Below, piece by piece: positions 42,710 to 56,600 of a stretch of DNA of 64,000 nt. The DNA comes from Cristatella mucedo. Lineage: Eukaryota > Bryozoa > Phylactolaemata > Cristatellidae. Position 1 is the stretch's first letter; every line of letters begins with the position of its first letter. The notes under the pieces were generated by a model. The model did no database searches and was not told the DNA's origin. It was given only the letters and a program-made list of their open reading frames with translations. The stretch lies in contig WPIO01000009.1 of NCBI GenBank assembly GCA_009760855.2, forward strand, positions 3,531,001 through 3,595,000, in the 5' to 3' direction. Position numbers and translations under genes: made by a program.

Positions 42710-43520
42710 GCCAACGGCTAACGGCCATCTTTCGATGAGCCTATGCAGTACGGGGTGCCCAAGAAATCTGTAGTAGATCCCTATATTTTCACTATTAGCA
42801 CACTCTCCTTACGATTTAACTAAAAAAGTGCAGTTTATTGTTTCGCTTTCATTTTTACGAAGATGACACTCCGCTCTACCTGCGCTTGGACGTTTCCCAA
42901 CCTGTCACTTTAGACTTCTCGAAGTTAGTTTGGTCAACGTTCGCCCGTGGATGGCAGGTAACTTTCTTTAAACTAAGCCTCAGCTCTCTAAACTGGTTCG
43001 GTCAGTTTTATCGCACTAGCATCTTCACGCCATCTATCCTGCGTTCCAAATTGACATTTTCCTGGATGACCAAATCCGCTTTACAGTCCAGTCTGGCCAC
43101 GGTCGACAGCGTAATATTTCCAAAAGCATGAGCGCGCCAAACGTGTGGATACCAAGAAAACTTAGTCTGCATCGATGACTTTCCTTCTGGAACACTTTCC
43201 TGGCAAGTCTTCGTGCCCTCAAAATAAAACCGTTGAAGGCGACGCAAAACTTGGCACCTTTGCCTGTCTGTCTTTCTACTCGAAACTGCAACACTATAAC
43301 ACTTTGGTTAAATCTACGCTTGATCTATTTCAAGCAGCGCATTGACTTCGTGACCTCTTTCCATCCTTGGGCTCCTTAATTCTCTTACTCAAGCTTATTT
43401 ACGAATGGAAATAATTACTCCTTGTGACTCACACTCCCCTTTTACTCTATGCAGATATCCCTTCTTTTAACCAACTTTAAATGCTTTAGAGACACTGCCT
43501 TAGTCTAGTTCCAATGCGCC
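42710..43520 (+). mobile_element. Degenerate LINE-A copy
   Basis: Broken frames show MQYGVPKKSV, FHFYEDDTPLYLRLD and a distorted C-terminus; an old copy. Confidence 0.7.
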
Positions 43521-45268
43521 TAACACCTGAAATACTGTACCTTCTGAGCTATAGACATTCTGTTTTGATGGCTCTTAAAGCCCTTGTCTCATTCATTACT
43601 GCATTTCCTCGGTACAAATGAATCACCCGGTAGGTGATATGCATACTAAAACTGTATACGTTACAATCAAATAAAAAGTTAGTTTGAATCAGTTTATACG
43701 CTTCCTTTACAGTCTCCGTGAATTGCTAACAAATTAAATTATCTTACGGGATGAAGCTACAAAGTTGCATTGTAATTAATGTTATCATTATCATTTGATA
43801 CCTTCCCTCGCCTGATATAAAGACGGTAGCCACCTAATCACTTTGCTGCAGCTGTAAGATAAAATAGTTTCAGGCATCTCATCAAGACGTTCGTCGAGCC
43901 GCACCCATATATTAACATTTGTAGAATACCATTTATTCCTATTTGATAGCCGGTTGAGGCCTCTGTTTATACTGAGCAGCTTTAAATTGTTCATTCGCTG
44001 ATAATCTCCTCTATTTTGAGCACAATAGCTGTAACTAAATTATTCCTTGCTGCTGAAACACGCGGGTCATAACCAAACTCGGGTGTTCCAAGTCTGCTTA
44101 TACTAGTATGCATCTAATTCACCATAAGAAAAAGCGCCTTATAAAGCTGCTTAAGCAGGGGGTGGTCTGCGCCTGCATTAAGTGGTCGGCTGTTTGTTAA
44201 AATTCGTCTCAACTTCGCAGCAATTTTAGATCATCGGACACATTATATAAAAGACTGCCTGATATTTAGTCGCCAGATAGGTATAGCGATGGCAGTTTGT
44301 CGGAGAATTCATCCTGGGTAAACCCAGCTAAGATTAGATAGCTATCCAGACTTCCTTGGCTTCGACGGCATAGCCCTAGAATTCCATAAGTATTTTTGTC
44401 CTAAGCACAGCAGCTTTCGTGTCCTTTAGGTGGTAACAAAGTAACTATACGCGATCTTAAGCTATCGTCGGTAATGGTTTAGTCAGTGATCTTTAAGCTC
44501 ACGTGATGAGGAAAAACTTGTATGTCAGTTCCTCAATTGTCATTTGTGCATAAAATAGGCTGAGCTTTTTTCCTAAATTTCTCAAATTGTCACCAACAGT
44601 TTAGCACATGCGTACCCATCGGGAGGGGCTGTCAATCTAAGGTCGAATGATTCTCTTATTTAGAGGAACTCAGCCTTCTGGAAAGATAATTGCCTTTTTG
44701 TAAGTGAAATCAGACCTCATTGAATTGATATATCGATCGCTATGCATAACCTTTTTGGATTAATACTAATGCCTCAAAGACGAATGTTTGCACCAAACGT
44801 ATTGCAAACTACTCGAGACTTAATGCACCGCTGTTCTTGATGAGGTACATAAAAATATTGTTTTCTGTAATTCAATAAAAAAAAATGATCGCATTGATTT
44901 AATCTCCACGTGTGAGTGAGATTTTAGCAGACACGTCCCCATGTTTTTTTCTCAACACAGGTAAGTGAGAAATAATCATGCATAGGTTCAATTATAAGTA
45001 TCTTGAAATGATTGGTCTCTGAATTTTCTATCCTTAAATCTTTTTTGAGGTGATTTCACGGATAGTCATCCTGGAAAAGAATAATATTTTTAGAAAAGTT
45101 CTATCGAGTCAATGCTACTGATCTTTTCAGTTTGCTTGATTGTAAGACCAAAATATAAAAGGTACATTGTGTATAGAAAAATCTATAAGGGGTGTTCTGC
45201 AAGCTATGCGTTCTTTTTGGCTCTTCTGTTGACTCAAGCCACGTAAACTTTCTCTCTTGCTGTGTAAT
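43521..45268. other. No gene recognised
   Basis: AT-rich intergenic DNA, short frames only. Confidence 0.5.
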
Positions 45269-45269
45269 A

Positions 45270-45770
45270 ACAATAGCAATACATTTCCATAGCTCCCTCA
45301 GAGAATTTAAATCATTTTTGAGGCACTTTACATACGTTGTACAGTAAGCATGATCAAATAAAATTAGTGGTAACGTACACAATGTCAGCAAGAAAAACAT
45401 GGTTAGGAGCGACATGCACACAGTCAGCATGCAAGTATGTTTAGTGGTAACATGCACAGTGTCAGCACGCATAAGCACATAAAGGACTAATCACCGGAAC
45501 TCACTAAATGCTGTGATAAATAGATTCGTGTTTAGTTTCTTTTTAAATGTAGACAAGTCAGGAGATGTCGTGACGCAAGTCTGGAGTGAGTTCCATACTT
45601 TGGGAGCGTACGAACTATTTCCAGAGTATTTGAGGTTCGTACGAGATATAGCTGTATAATTTGAGTCTTAAAAACGGGTGGTACGATGCCTAGCCTGGTT
45701 GGGGGATAGTTCTGACTGATAGTCGGGAACCAGAGAATGTAAGGGCCTAAAAGTGACTCACAGAACCTTG
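45270..45770 (-). mobile_element. LINE-A 3' end, copy 1
   Basis: Reverse tail at 45285-45350 (cctcagagaatttaaatc), 3'UTR gacatgcacacagtcagcat, then ORF end with KAWNSLP-like sequence in broken frame. Confidence 0.8.
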
Positions 45771-46480
45771 AATAATAACAATACACTTGATATAGCTTCC
45801 ATAGAGAACTCGATCTCTTTCTAGGCACTTTATACTTGCTGCAAAGGAAGCACGATTGAATGGTTAGCAGTAGCATGCTCAATGACAACAAGCATAACAT
45901 AGTTAAGGGTTTACATGTACAGGGTCAGCATGCAAATGTGGTTCGTGGCAGCATGCAGAGTCAGCACCCATAAGCACGTAAAGGTTGAATCACATGATTC
46001 ACTATATGTTATGATAAATAGATGCGTTTTTAGTTTCTTTTTAAATGTAGTCAATTCAGGGGATGTCGTGACGAAAGTCGGAAGTGAGTTCTAGGCTTTG
46101 AGAGCATACGTACAAAAGGCATGGTCTCCAATTGATTTGAGGTTCGCACGATGTATAGGTAAACGATTAGATTTCAAAAGCGAGTGGTACTTTGCTTAGC
46201 CTGGTGGGGAATAGATCTGACAGATAGGTTGGAGACAAAGAATGAAGAGACCTAAATGAAAGTGAGTGATAGAACCTTGAAATCGATGCGTTGCTTGACT
46301 GTGGGCCGGTGCAGGTCGGCGGGAAGTGGTGTGATTTGGTAGCTTTGATGCTTACGACAGAAAAGCCTGGTTTAACATTTTTGCACCCTAATTGTAATGC
46401 TTCTTTGAAAAAAGGGGTCGTACTTAAGTCCTTCAAATCGGCAATAGTTAGACCCATACTTTAAAAGCCTGGCTTAGAGG
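45771..46480 (-). mobile_element. LINE-A 3' end, copy 2
   Basis: A second reverse copy directly behind copy 1, with its own tail at 45775-45850. Its 5' truncation point meets the LINE-B copy at 46484 head to head. Confidence 0.8.
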
Positions 46481-46483
46481 TCC

Positions 46484-47812
46484 TTGCAAACTAATGCCCC
46501 GTTGTCCTTCTTCCTTGTTAGTCGAAGATTCTTGGAAAAAATTGTAGTTAAGCAGCTGGTAGCACATGTTGAAAAGAATGAAATGTCAGAAACATTTCAA
46601 TCGGGGTTCAAGAGGCAGCACTCAACTCAAACTGCTCACCTCAGCGTTACCAATGACATCCTATGCGGCGACAAAGACGGGTATACCACTACCCTAGCTC
46701 TGCTAGATCTGTCAGCTGCCTTCGATACCATTGATCACGAGTCCTACTTGAACGATTGAGAACAACGGTCGGTCTGGCAGACGAGGCACTGGCGTGGCTT
46801 AAATCGCACTTGACTGGTCGTGTTCAGTCCTTGTCGTGTAGGGGTCAGGTCTCACCCACGAGATCAGTCACATGTGGAGTCCCTCGAGGGTCCATCCTCG
46901 GTCCCTTGCTGTTCTCCATGTATACTCAACCCCTGAGAAAAGTGATTAAGGCCCATGGAATAGGATATCATTTTTATGCTGATACTCAGCTGTATTTGTC
47001 ATTCAACCCGTCCGAATCTGCTGCAGCAACTAAAACTGAATGCTTGCCTTGCCGATATTTGATTGTGGATGTCGCGAAATTTCTTGAAACTAAGCGACAA
47101 TAAAACGGAACTGCTTCTCACAGGACACACTAAGCCAGTTGCTGGATTAGAAGGCTTTGCTCCTTTAATAGGTGGTGCTGTTTCGTGACCGTCACCACGG
47201 GCTCAAAATTTAGGTATCGTTTTCGACAACTGCCTAAATTTTAAAAGCTTCATTCAGAAGACTGCTTCCACAGCTAGCCATCACGTCCGATCCTTATTTA
47301 AGATTATGAGCTGTCTTCCACGGTGGCTTGCAAAAAATCTAACTAGCTCCTTAGTTCTGTCTCGGCTTGATTATTGTAATTCCCTTTTGGCTGGGCTACC
47401 AAAGAAAGCAACTAGACCACTGCAGCTGGCTCTGAATATGGCTGCAAGGCTAGTTTTTAAGTTCCAGAGGTTTGACCACGTGTCTCCTTTGCTAAAAGAC
47501 CTAGGGTGGCTGCCGGTTGATCAACAGATACAAAGCAAAGGTCTTCCGCTCACCCACAAGACCCGTCGTGGCTTGGCTCCTCAGTACCTAGCTGAACTGC
47601 TGCACCACTTTCAGCCTCCTCGTGCCCTCGGGTCCTATATAGACAACAAATTAGCTGTTCTATTCCTCCACTTAGAGACCGTTGGCGACATAAGCTTTAG
47701 CCCTGCAGGTCCTAGACTGTGGAACTCGCTTCCATGATTCTTACGCGACAACTACTCTCCTGCTGCTGACCATGGCACATCCTTCCCAGTGGTCCTGAGC
47801 TGCTACTTTCAT
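46484..47812 (+). mobile_element. LINE-B, degenerate
   Basis: A second L2/CR1-like family. Blocks seen in several frames: [46 protein letters not shown] (one Asp of YADD deleted), SRLDYCNSLLAGLP, LGWLPVDQQ. Stops and frameshifts make it dead. Sequence and tail differ from LINE-A. Confidence 0.88.
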
Positions 47813-47993
47813 GAGCCGTGATGGCACACTAGGTAAGATGGTTGCTTTCACGACCTCGGTCCCGAGGTCGTGGGATCGATTCCTGCGCTGGGCGATCCTT
47901 TATCGCCACTGCAAGCGGTGGTGATAGCCGTAAAGGCTCTTCTGTCGCTATACGAAAAGAGGCTGTTTAATCAGCTAGGATTTATTTATTTAC
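47813..47993 (+). mobile_element. SINE-1 copy nested in LINE-B
   Basis: Full forward SINE-1: gagccgtgatggcacactag, hairpin cacgacctcggtcccgaggtcgtg, ggatcgattcctgc, (TTTA)n tail. LINE-B sequence resumes at cactacctcaactgc. Confidence 0.92.
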
Positions 47994-48040
47994 TCACTAC
48001 CTCAACTGCTTTCCTCACTCTGCTATGCCGACCTCAAAAC

Positions 48041-50648
48041 ACCGGAAATTTCATGATGTAGGGTTAATATCGAACTTTGTCAATGACGGCTAAAAATAAA
48101 CCCCATACGGCTCTTAACCCTCCATCTTTTGTTCACATAAAGAGGATAATCAGGTCCAGACATCCAGGGACAAATGATCTATCACGTTAGACATGCTTCA
48201 ACTTAAAAGACGCTTTCGAGAGTGAATGCAAATCACCCAAAAAATTCAAGATTAAAAAATATGAGCTTTATCATACAATTCTACAAACTTTTGCGAGCAA
48301 GTCTACCATCTGCACTGCTGTCGCACTGCTGGCAAGCCAAGGCCAGTTGCTGGCACTACCAATTTTGCATCAAGCATCACAGCCAAGGCAAGTCATAGCT
48401 GCCCAAAATCAGGCTGTATTAGATCGGCTGCTGACACGGGGTAGCAATTCTGACAACTAGCACATCAAAACTCGACACGGCTACAGATATCCCAATTAGA
48501 GTCCATGCTGAAGCAAAAACGCTGCAACGTCGTCCAGATGAATGCCTTTTATTCGGACCTGCCTCGACATTTCCTGCACCTGTGTCGCCACCTCTTGCCC
48601 AGTCTTTGCTTCGAGGTACTGCTTGATGTCCTTCTCGAGCGCCTAAAGCATCACAGCAGCTCTATGCTGATGAAAAAATTGCGGCTAAATAGAAGGAAAC
48701 ATCACGGCATTGCTTCCAGCAAGTGCAGCATCCGCAGCCGACGAACCCAAATATCTCCTTGAATGTTCCTTATTACAGTCAGTTTTCTCAGGTTAGCAGT
48801 GCTCTGACGAAGATAGAGAGGAAACATGTGGTTCCTTGTCCGTCCCACATGGTAAGCGAGTTTCTTATATTTCGCTTCTACATTTAAATACAACATTATA
48901 TAACAAAAACTTCGCAGGCAGAATGCAACACTCCCAGATGAAGGTGACATGAAAATCGAATGCAATAGACAAGCTAATGAGATGGCGGGCAAATGTGGGT
49001 GGCACAAATAATACCAGGAGCACCAAGGTTTATTGGTAGACCAATGACAGGCTTATATGCAATATACATAATATATATTTTAGCCATCCCAAACTAACAG
49101 TTAACGCATTAGAGAAATTGTAAGCCACTATAGACTGACCTTACTTATAGTAAGAATGTGTGTTGCACTATGACCATGTGAATGCATCAAAGCTCAACCT
49201 ACTAAGTCTAGATCAGATAAGATTTATGTAAGACCTGCTATTCGCCTCACGATGGTAGACTCTGCAATTATAGAGACGCTAGGTTAAAGTAGGAACAATT
49301 CACAGGAACTAACCCAGTCGAAAGAGGCAAGACACTGTCCAGTTCCACGACTACAACCATATGAACTATCTTGCTCGGAACATTGTAAAAACTACTTTGA
49401 GTGAGTCACATTCCTATTGGAAAAGGCGTATATTTGTATATACGTGTATTTGTAAGTTTTTAGTTTGTTGATGCTCTCCTGACACGTTGATGAGTTTATC
49501 AGAAAGGAATACATACCTGCACAATGAGTGCTGAATATTCTTTCTAAATGCAATGACAGTGAGTCAAACTGAAACATTAGCATGCTGAATCGGTTAGACC
49601 ATGAGTGCTACAGCTTACTAGCAGTTCCTGGATGAAAGTAATTATGAAGCTGATGTCATAATCTATAGTTTACGCAATATAAAAAGGGATGCATTGTAAG
49701 GTGTCTGATGCTGTGCACTACTTTGGAATGTACCACCCTATGTTCCGGCCATGGCCTCTCTTTGACAAAGGTATGAGCATTCTTGATAGCCACCGTGCAC
49801 TGCTACCGTCAGCAAACCTCTGCATATCTACTACACTAGCTAGCGGTGCTTCGAGGCACTGGCGACACCAACAGAATTTGCCATGCCTCTGCAGAACTAG
49901 CACCGCTTACATCCACTGTATCCTCTGCAGCCCCCCTCCGAAGACCCATTCTGTTAAGGATCCTGCAAGAAACCAAAAAATCTAAATTTCTGCCTAAATG
50001 CTCCCATTCAAAAACTGATAGCTGCCCTTTAAGCCTGCTAGCTCTCCTCCACGGCAGCAACCAAAATGCTTGCCTCTCCCTCCAACTGCCAAGGGTTGTC
50101 CCCCCATACCTTCCCACAGCAGTTTTGCTGCATTCTTTACCTGTATTATCTGGTAGACGTATCACGAGATTGTGGCATCATCAACAGCATATATGTGATT
50201 TGCTTGATTTGTCCGTCATGTCTCGGTCCACTGTGCACTTCACTTTCACTTAGTAATGCTTTCGGCAAGCCTAAATGTTATCTAAAGCATCACTACCAGG
50301 TTGTACATATATTACACCTACGACTCAAGAATGTGTGGAGATAGACTCGGCAGAGGCTAAACTACACGTACCAAGGAGAGCAACTTGCTAATCGAGGATT
50401 CATTGGCTGAAGTTTTTGGTGTGCAGAGTACCCATTAGAATCGTATGACTAACAATACCGAGGGGTTGGTGAGCATAGGTCGAGCAAGTGTACAGAGTTC
50501 GGCTCACTCGCGGCCGCAGAAAAGGGTTCAGCTATTCGGAAGGCCGCCGATGATTACGGATATTTCCAATGACTATGCTCAGGTAAAGCCCATTCTGCAG
50601 GCAGGCCTGCTTCCATGCGGCCCTACTGTCCTACAGTAAAAGTCGCAG
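48041..50648. other. Intergenic, no gene recognised
   Basis: A minus-strand stretch at about 48505-48645 reads ALEKDIKQYLEAKTGQEVAT and ends LLQHGL-stop. It looks protein-like but is isolated. Frames at 49689-50344 are unrecognised. Confidence 0.45.
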
Positions 50649-50649
50649 T

Positions 50650-50742
50650 CACCTTGATTCAACAGCTTCATTTGTATAGGGGCTGAAGAGCCTTGCCGGC
50701 AATCAGCCTCGTTTGCGATAGGCAATACAGGTTTGCCTTCTA
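50650..50742 (-). mobile_element. SINE-1 fragment
   Basis: Tail half only: caacagcttcatttgtatag, gctgaagagcc, then decayed body. Confidence 0.6.
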
Positions 50743-51150
50743 TAAGACTCGGCCTGGGTCGTGACGTGTGTGAGCACATTACCCCTGAGCACCTCTTAAA
50801 ATTGCTTCCGGAGACAGCAACATTATTCCGTTGCTTATGCACAGCAAATGAGCGTGCCGATGTGCCAAGGTGTGGTGTGTATATTAGTATAATTAGTACA
50901 ATGTATATTAGTGCAGAGCCTGAGCCTGATTCACGATACACGGACGTGCACGTTGAGCTTGCATACAATCCTGTTCCAAGTACCGACCACTTTTCTGGCA
51001 TCATTTCCATACAAGCACACAATCGTCTAGCTGAGGTTACGTGCAGTTATTCTTCATTGGGTTTGCTAAACTGCTTTACGACCCATACATATGAATTATA
51101 ATGAATTATATACAAATATATATACTATATAATATAAAATATATATATAT
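50743..51150. other. No gene recognised
   Basis: Unique-looking sequence then a short TA-rich run at about 51110-51150, part of the adjacent SINE-2 tail. Confidence 0.5.
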
Positions 51151-51298
51151 AATTCATTTGTATAGTGCCCAAAGAGAACTTGACCTCTATTCAAGTGCTC
51201 CACATTCCACATATGCCACGGGGATTGAGCCCACGACCCTGGCCAGACCTTGGTCGTGGCGAGCACCTTAACCTCTGGGGGCCAAACCAGCTCGGCCT
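51151..51298 (-). mobile_element. SINE-2 copy
   Basis: Minus strand: ggccgagctggtttggcccc head, ccaaggtctggcc, B-box-like ggctcaatccccg, LINE-A-like tail and TA-rich end. Confidence 0.85.
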
Positions 51299-51817
51299 GC
51301 AAGGCTTACAGAAGTGCATGAGAGCGACTACCGAGCAGCCGATGCTGTGGACGAGCAAACCTTGCCATCAGGCGTTCACACAACGTGCTGCTGAAAACAC
51401 GGGGCAACTTTGCACTTCACCGCGAAACCAATCGTAACTGAAAATTTAACACGATCTACTAACCTGAAAATCTATTCGGGCAATACGGTGTCACACCCAG
51501 AGTCGACCTTGAGCCGGATAGACCTACAGCCTAATTTTTGCAAGGCTGTGTTTACCCTATCAGCCCTCTTCCATACCGACGCCGATTTTCCTCCTAGTCG
51601 TTTACACTTCCGACGCAGGGGAAGGTGATGGCCGACCTAATCCCACTCACAATCGCCTGCTCAAATGCTGGGACGCCGCCAGGCCAACACCTGCAGAAAA
51701 TGAGTTTGTGGCCGCAGTCAACATTGACAAGACTGGCACGAGAAAAGGAACGAGAAGGGTGAGGAACACGTGTAAGTAATGCGTGCCGGAAAACGTACTA
51801 AATATGCACCGGTGTAA

Positions 51818-51947
51818 GGTTTGGCCCATCGGTACGGTGTTAGCCTTCGACGACTGAGTTCGCAGGCTCGTCGAGCCATGCAACGTCAAGTGAAGCGCCT
51901 ATATAGAGATTGAAGTTCTCTTAGGATCCTATCCAAATGAATTACGC
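51818..51947 (+). mobile_element. SINE-2 copy, diverged
   Basis: gtttggcccatcggtacggt, ggctcgtcgagcc, aagtgaagcgcctatataga, then gaattac. Confidence 0.7.
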
Positions 51948-52026
51948 TTCTTTTATATACTGTCGAATAATGTACACCGTTAACGGCCTGAGGGTGTATT
52001 ACATATACAGTGGCATGCGTCTCCTT

Positions 52027-52115
52027 TATATAATAATAATAATAATAATATTGCACTTGATAAAGCGCCCTCAGAGAACTTAATCTCTTTCTAGGCGCTT
52101 TACATTTGCTGCAAA
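52027..52115 (-). mobile_element. LINE-A tail
   Basis: (AAT)n then the complete tail stem in reverse (aaagcgccctcagagaactt..gcgcttta) and catttgctgcaaag. Confidence 0.85.
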
Positions 52116-53444
52116 GTGATACGCAATAGAATAGATGAGAAGGTGAAGTCGCTGTACCACGCACAAACAGCAAATTGCCCTGAACGCCTAAAAAAGCTCA
52201 AGCTTGCGATAGACGGCCGTTGCTCTGTTTTGCTTAAGAGTGTATGTGACCCGTCCCTTCCTCGTGGTTGCGATCGGTCGACTGGTACAACTAAGAGGCT
52301 TTAAGTGGGAGTGGCCTCTACCTCTCGATAGTCGGCCGATTTGGCTCGACCCCAACATCTACTGCTATAGTAGCACAAACAAGAGGGAAACTGATGCCGA
52401 GTCGGTGCCGAGTCACCTTCGAATTAGGAGAAAAGTAGATCCGTGTAAACGCAGCTTCGGGATGAGTGGCTGTGCCACCACGGCTGTCGCACAACACATG
52501 ATATACGACTTGGCATCACGTTAATTTGGCATGCTTCCCTCACATTCCGATTCCCTAGAATAGCGTGGCCCATCGATGACGAATGGCAGCCTGCTTTAAA
52601 ACGGCATGCATGCGACTACCGATCGAATCACAACAGTAAGCAAGTTCTGCGATTTCGATCTGCGACAATAAGTCTGCTATTGTTAGCATTAAATCCTTAA
52701 GTATATCAAGATCGGCATGCGCGGTCTCACCAAGCTAGTAGTCAACGGATTCTGCGCGACCGCAGGCGCTCACAAACAGCGACCACACAGAGCACTGAAG
52801 ACGAATAAGTAATGCAGCCTACCGTCCTGCGGGACCCAGCCGGATGGCGTGGGCACCTGGCTTGGCGTTGGAGGAGGCGGAACTACCTTCGTCTTCAGCA
52901 GGCGCTCAACGAATGCAAACTCTTTAGGATCGCGTGAGACCTCGAATGCCGTTCTGTTCTCCGCGCTGCTGCTTACGGGCCTCGCGGCGAGATACTGGAA
53001 ACGAGAGAGGTGTGCTGCTGTAGGACCTATAGCAGGCGAGCACAGAAGAACAGCAGGCTAGCTTCTACGCGGGCGGCGCGAAACCAGGTCGGTCGCCAAA
53101 TACGATAGCGAAGAAACGCTATCGCCCTATAGGCTTCACTCTTGCCTTCCAGCTCCATTCGTGAAGCCGTACCGAGCAACTCCGACTGAACCGGCACAAG
53201 CATGCGCCCGCCATCAGTTCAGCGGTCGGAGGCGGTCACTAGGTATGTTCGAGGAAATTCACCATCAGACTGCATCTTCTATCATCTTGATCAACAAAAT
53301 AATACAAAAAATCAAACTTCATACCTTTATGGTGGCCCTACAAGTAAATACCTAGCAACAAGAAGGCGTCACATTGCGGAGAGCTACTACTTCCGCCGGC
53401 GTCAATTTGTTGATCAGTTGCTTCGGACGGCCACCACCGCGGAC
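52116..53444. other. 5' flank of WDR92
   Basis: No recognised gene. The last part should hold the WDR92 promoter and leader; the WDR92 frame is open upstream to 53202 but homology begins at the ATG 53445. Confidence 0.4.
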
Positions 53445-53618
53445 ATGGAGAAGCCTCAAATTATACTCCACATACAGAAGTCGATGAACTTCACGCTATT
53501 CGACACTAGGTGGATTCCGTGCAGCGGTAAATTTGTCGTTCTTGGCAGTTTGCCCAGAGGGACTGGTGTAATCCACGTGTACGAAGTGTCGCACGGCGAC
53601 GTGAAGCTCGTCAAGGAG
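53445..53618 (+). CDS. WDR92: WDR92 exon 1
   Basis: ATG with G at -3 and +4; MEKPQII matches the family start. Donor GAG|gtatgc, phase 0. Confidence 0.95.
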
Positions 53619-56600
53619 GTATGCCCTTCGTCCGCTCGAGCGTGGACTGCTGCTGAAGAGATGAGCCAATGAATACTCTAATGAGAGAAACTCCGTTCTT
53701 GCATCGTTTTAAATACTCCTCCGGTGTGCGCTGTAGATAGAAAAGAGCAAAGCCTTCAAATGCTGCACCTTCGGCGCCACGAGCTTGCAAGAGAGATTCC
53801 TTGCGACCGGAGATTTCGAAGGAAAACTTGCTATATGGTGAGGAATTTCCTGCGCTCCACGACTCAGACAGGTTTAAATAGTAACAATTAAACATCAGAG
53901 AAACGGCGCAGTCGGCCTGAAATACCCGTTTGAGTCGCTGGCTAGCTTACCTTGTGGGTAACTGAAGGCGGTGAGGCAGAAGCAGAATGCGCTGCGCGCC
54001 TCTATTGACCAGTTATATTGACCCAGTGAGTTATTGATGTGGCGTTATTCTTGTCTGACTTTCATCAAACTCTTCGAACTGTCCGTTTTGTTGGGGTAGT
54101 TGAAGCCGATATAGATGTAGAAAGTTTTAGATTGCAGTTGCGCCCGAGCCTACAGTTGCACTGGCATAGAGCTACTGAAGCCCGTGGTTTATCGCTGCAC
54201 TTTCCGACTGCGATGTCCGTGAGCACGGCTTAGTGCAACCCAGTGGCTATCTAGCGTCATTGCGTGTAAGTTTATTCCTACAGCCTTGTTAGCTTGTGAG
54301 GACGATTCTGCGACGACCCTGTAGCATGGTGACTGCGTTTGGGAGCACTCTTTTGTGCTGTCGCCTTGCCCCAAATACCGCGTTGGCATTGTGGCCCGCC
54401 TGTTATGTCTATGGTTATTGACACCAGGCTAGCAAAATTCCTACAGCCAGCAGAATTTGGACGTCTTATCGTCGGATCCAGATTCCGTAACACGGAGCAT
54501 TAGGCCACCGGGATGACCTAAGATACATCTACGCTGATGATTAGAAAATTAATTGGGCAAATTCTTTGGTTGAATTAGATTTTGACAGGTTTTGTTGTCA
54601 GTTTGCATCCATTGATCTTCTTGAGGAGGGAAGTAGCTTCCCAGTTCAAAACTTTTAAAAAAGGAAGCAACACCCGGTTTGACTAAATGTATGTAACATC
54701 AGCCGTTATAGCCTGACCGATACTTGGGGAAAATGGGCTTGTTTGTATATGTGTCAAACACTTATATCACCACAAAAAAAGGACATTGGGTGCATACAGC
54801 TTTCACGTGCTAAGCTCGTCTTATAACTGCATTTTTCTTAGTACTCGCCATCAGCTCTCCAAATCTAGACCATACTCCTTCCTTTTTTTAACTGAATAAT
54901 TGTCTGTGTCATATGAAAGGACATTGAAAAGAGCATACTGCTGTTAGGAAGTGATTTAGTTCCCTAGTGGCCAAGTGCCAATCGAATTGCACATCCTGAG
55001 GCCTGGGCTTGGTACTTACTGCTAGAAAAGAAGTGCTTTTACGGCATTGCCACTGAAACTGTATCTTGGGATGTGAGTGCTGCTGTGAGACTTTGACCAA
55101 GCTATAGGGTGCCAGCCCTGGTTTGGTCCAGGGGACAAGGTACTCGCCATTGGCGACCGATGTCGTAGGCTCGAGCCCTGCGGCACATCTAAAGCACCTG
55201 GATAGAGATTCAGTTAGCTTAGGGTGCAATATATAAATGAATTATCTAAATACAGATTGCATGATACCTTTTCTCCTAATAAATTTTAAAAGTTAAAGAT
55301 TAACATATTCAGCAGCCTCATTTGTATAGTAGCAGAAGAACCTTAATGGTTATTACCACCATTTGCAATTGGCAATAAAGGAGCGCCTATTGCAGAGCTC
55401 GAACCTACGACCTATGTCGTGAAGAGTGGGCACCTTACCCCTGGGATAAGATCCAGGGGCTCATGCGTCCTCTGTGCTGTCAAAATTTATTATTATTATC
55501 TTAATGATATCAAATTTGTAGCAAAAACAAAATTATTTTAATTGTTAACAGTGTATTATTTTACAACTTTAGGAACCTCGAATCAGCCGAAATACCTATA
55601 TATTCTGTGAAAGGCCATAAAGAAATTATCAATTGCATTGATGGTGTCGGAGGTCTGGGCATCGGAGAAGGTAATGTGGCTCTTATTGTAGAACTTGCTT
55701 TTCCTTGTCATTCTGCATGGCAGCATGCTGTAGGCGGTGGCTCCTTGGATAGCATCGATGTTACTGCATCTCCAGGATTACCTCTGTGGAATTGGATTTT
55801 TAGGTGCGCCAGAAATAGTCACTGGCAGTCGAGATGGAACAGTGAAAGTTTGGGATCCTCGACAGAAAGATGTCCCGGTAGCAGCCATGGAGCCGAGTGA
55901 GGGAGAGACAAAACGGGACTGCTGGACTGTTGCTTTCGGTATGCATCTCAGAATAGCCACACTAACCATGCATGTAATCTGATTTCTAAGTGTTGCACGT
56001 GGCTGCCCATACTGCAAAGGCTTGTATGAACCGTGCATCCATAAAAACCTTATGCTTCTCCTCTTAGTGCTAGCTCTGCTGCTGTTACTTTGTCTCCTTC
56101 CTCCTCTTCTGCCTCTCGTTCTGCCGATTAGTCTGTGTAATAAAATTTCTTCAGCTTGTTGTGCTCTATCCCGGCACCACCTGATCGTTCTTGGTCATGC
56201 CTGTGCATCATAGGTCATGCATATAACGCCCATGATCGCTGCGTGGCTGCTGGCTATGACAACGGAGATGTGAAGCTGTTTGACCTACGTAACATGTCCC
56301 TCCGATGGGAGACCAACCTCAAAAATGGGGTAAGTTTTACAAGGATCAATTGTTAGTTGATTTATACATAGGAATTATTTTCATCACTGTTCCTATATTT
56401 TTACATTTACAGTCTCGTGTTAGGGGCTCGTAATGCTCCGAACCTTCACTTTTTGTTTGTTGTGCCTAAACAATGGATCGAGTATCAGGAAGGGAAAGGG
56501 AACTGCTCTGCATTGTGTACTCGTGGTTCAAACCATTCTCACTGTATTTTGATCTTATTAAGCATTGAATGCAGACCAATTTATCTCTAAGATTGTTTAG

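Noticed and set aside
53202-53444. In-frame upstream extension of WDR92
   Set aside because: Family homology begins at MEKPQ and the ATG at 53445 has good context.
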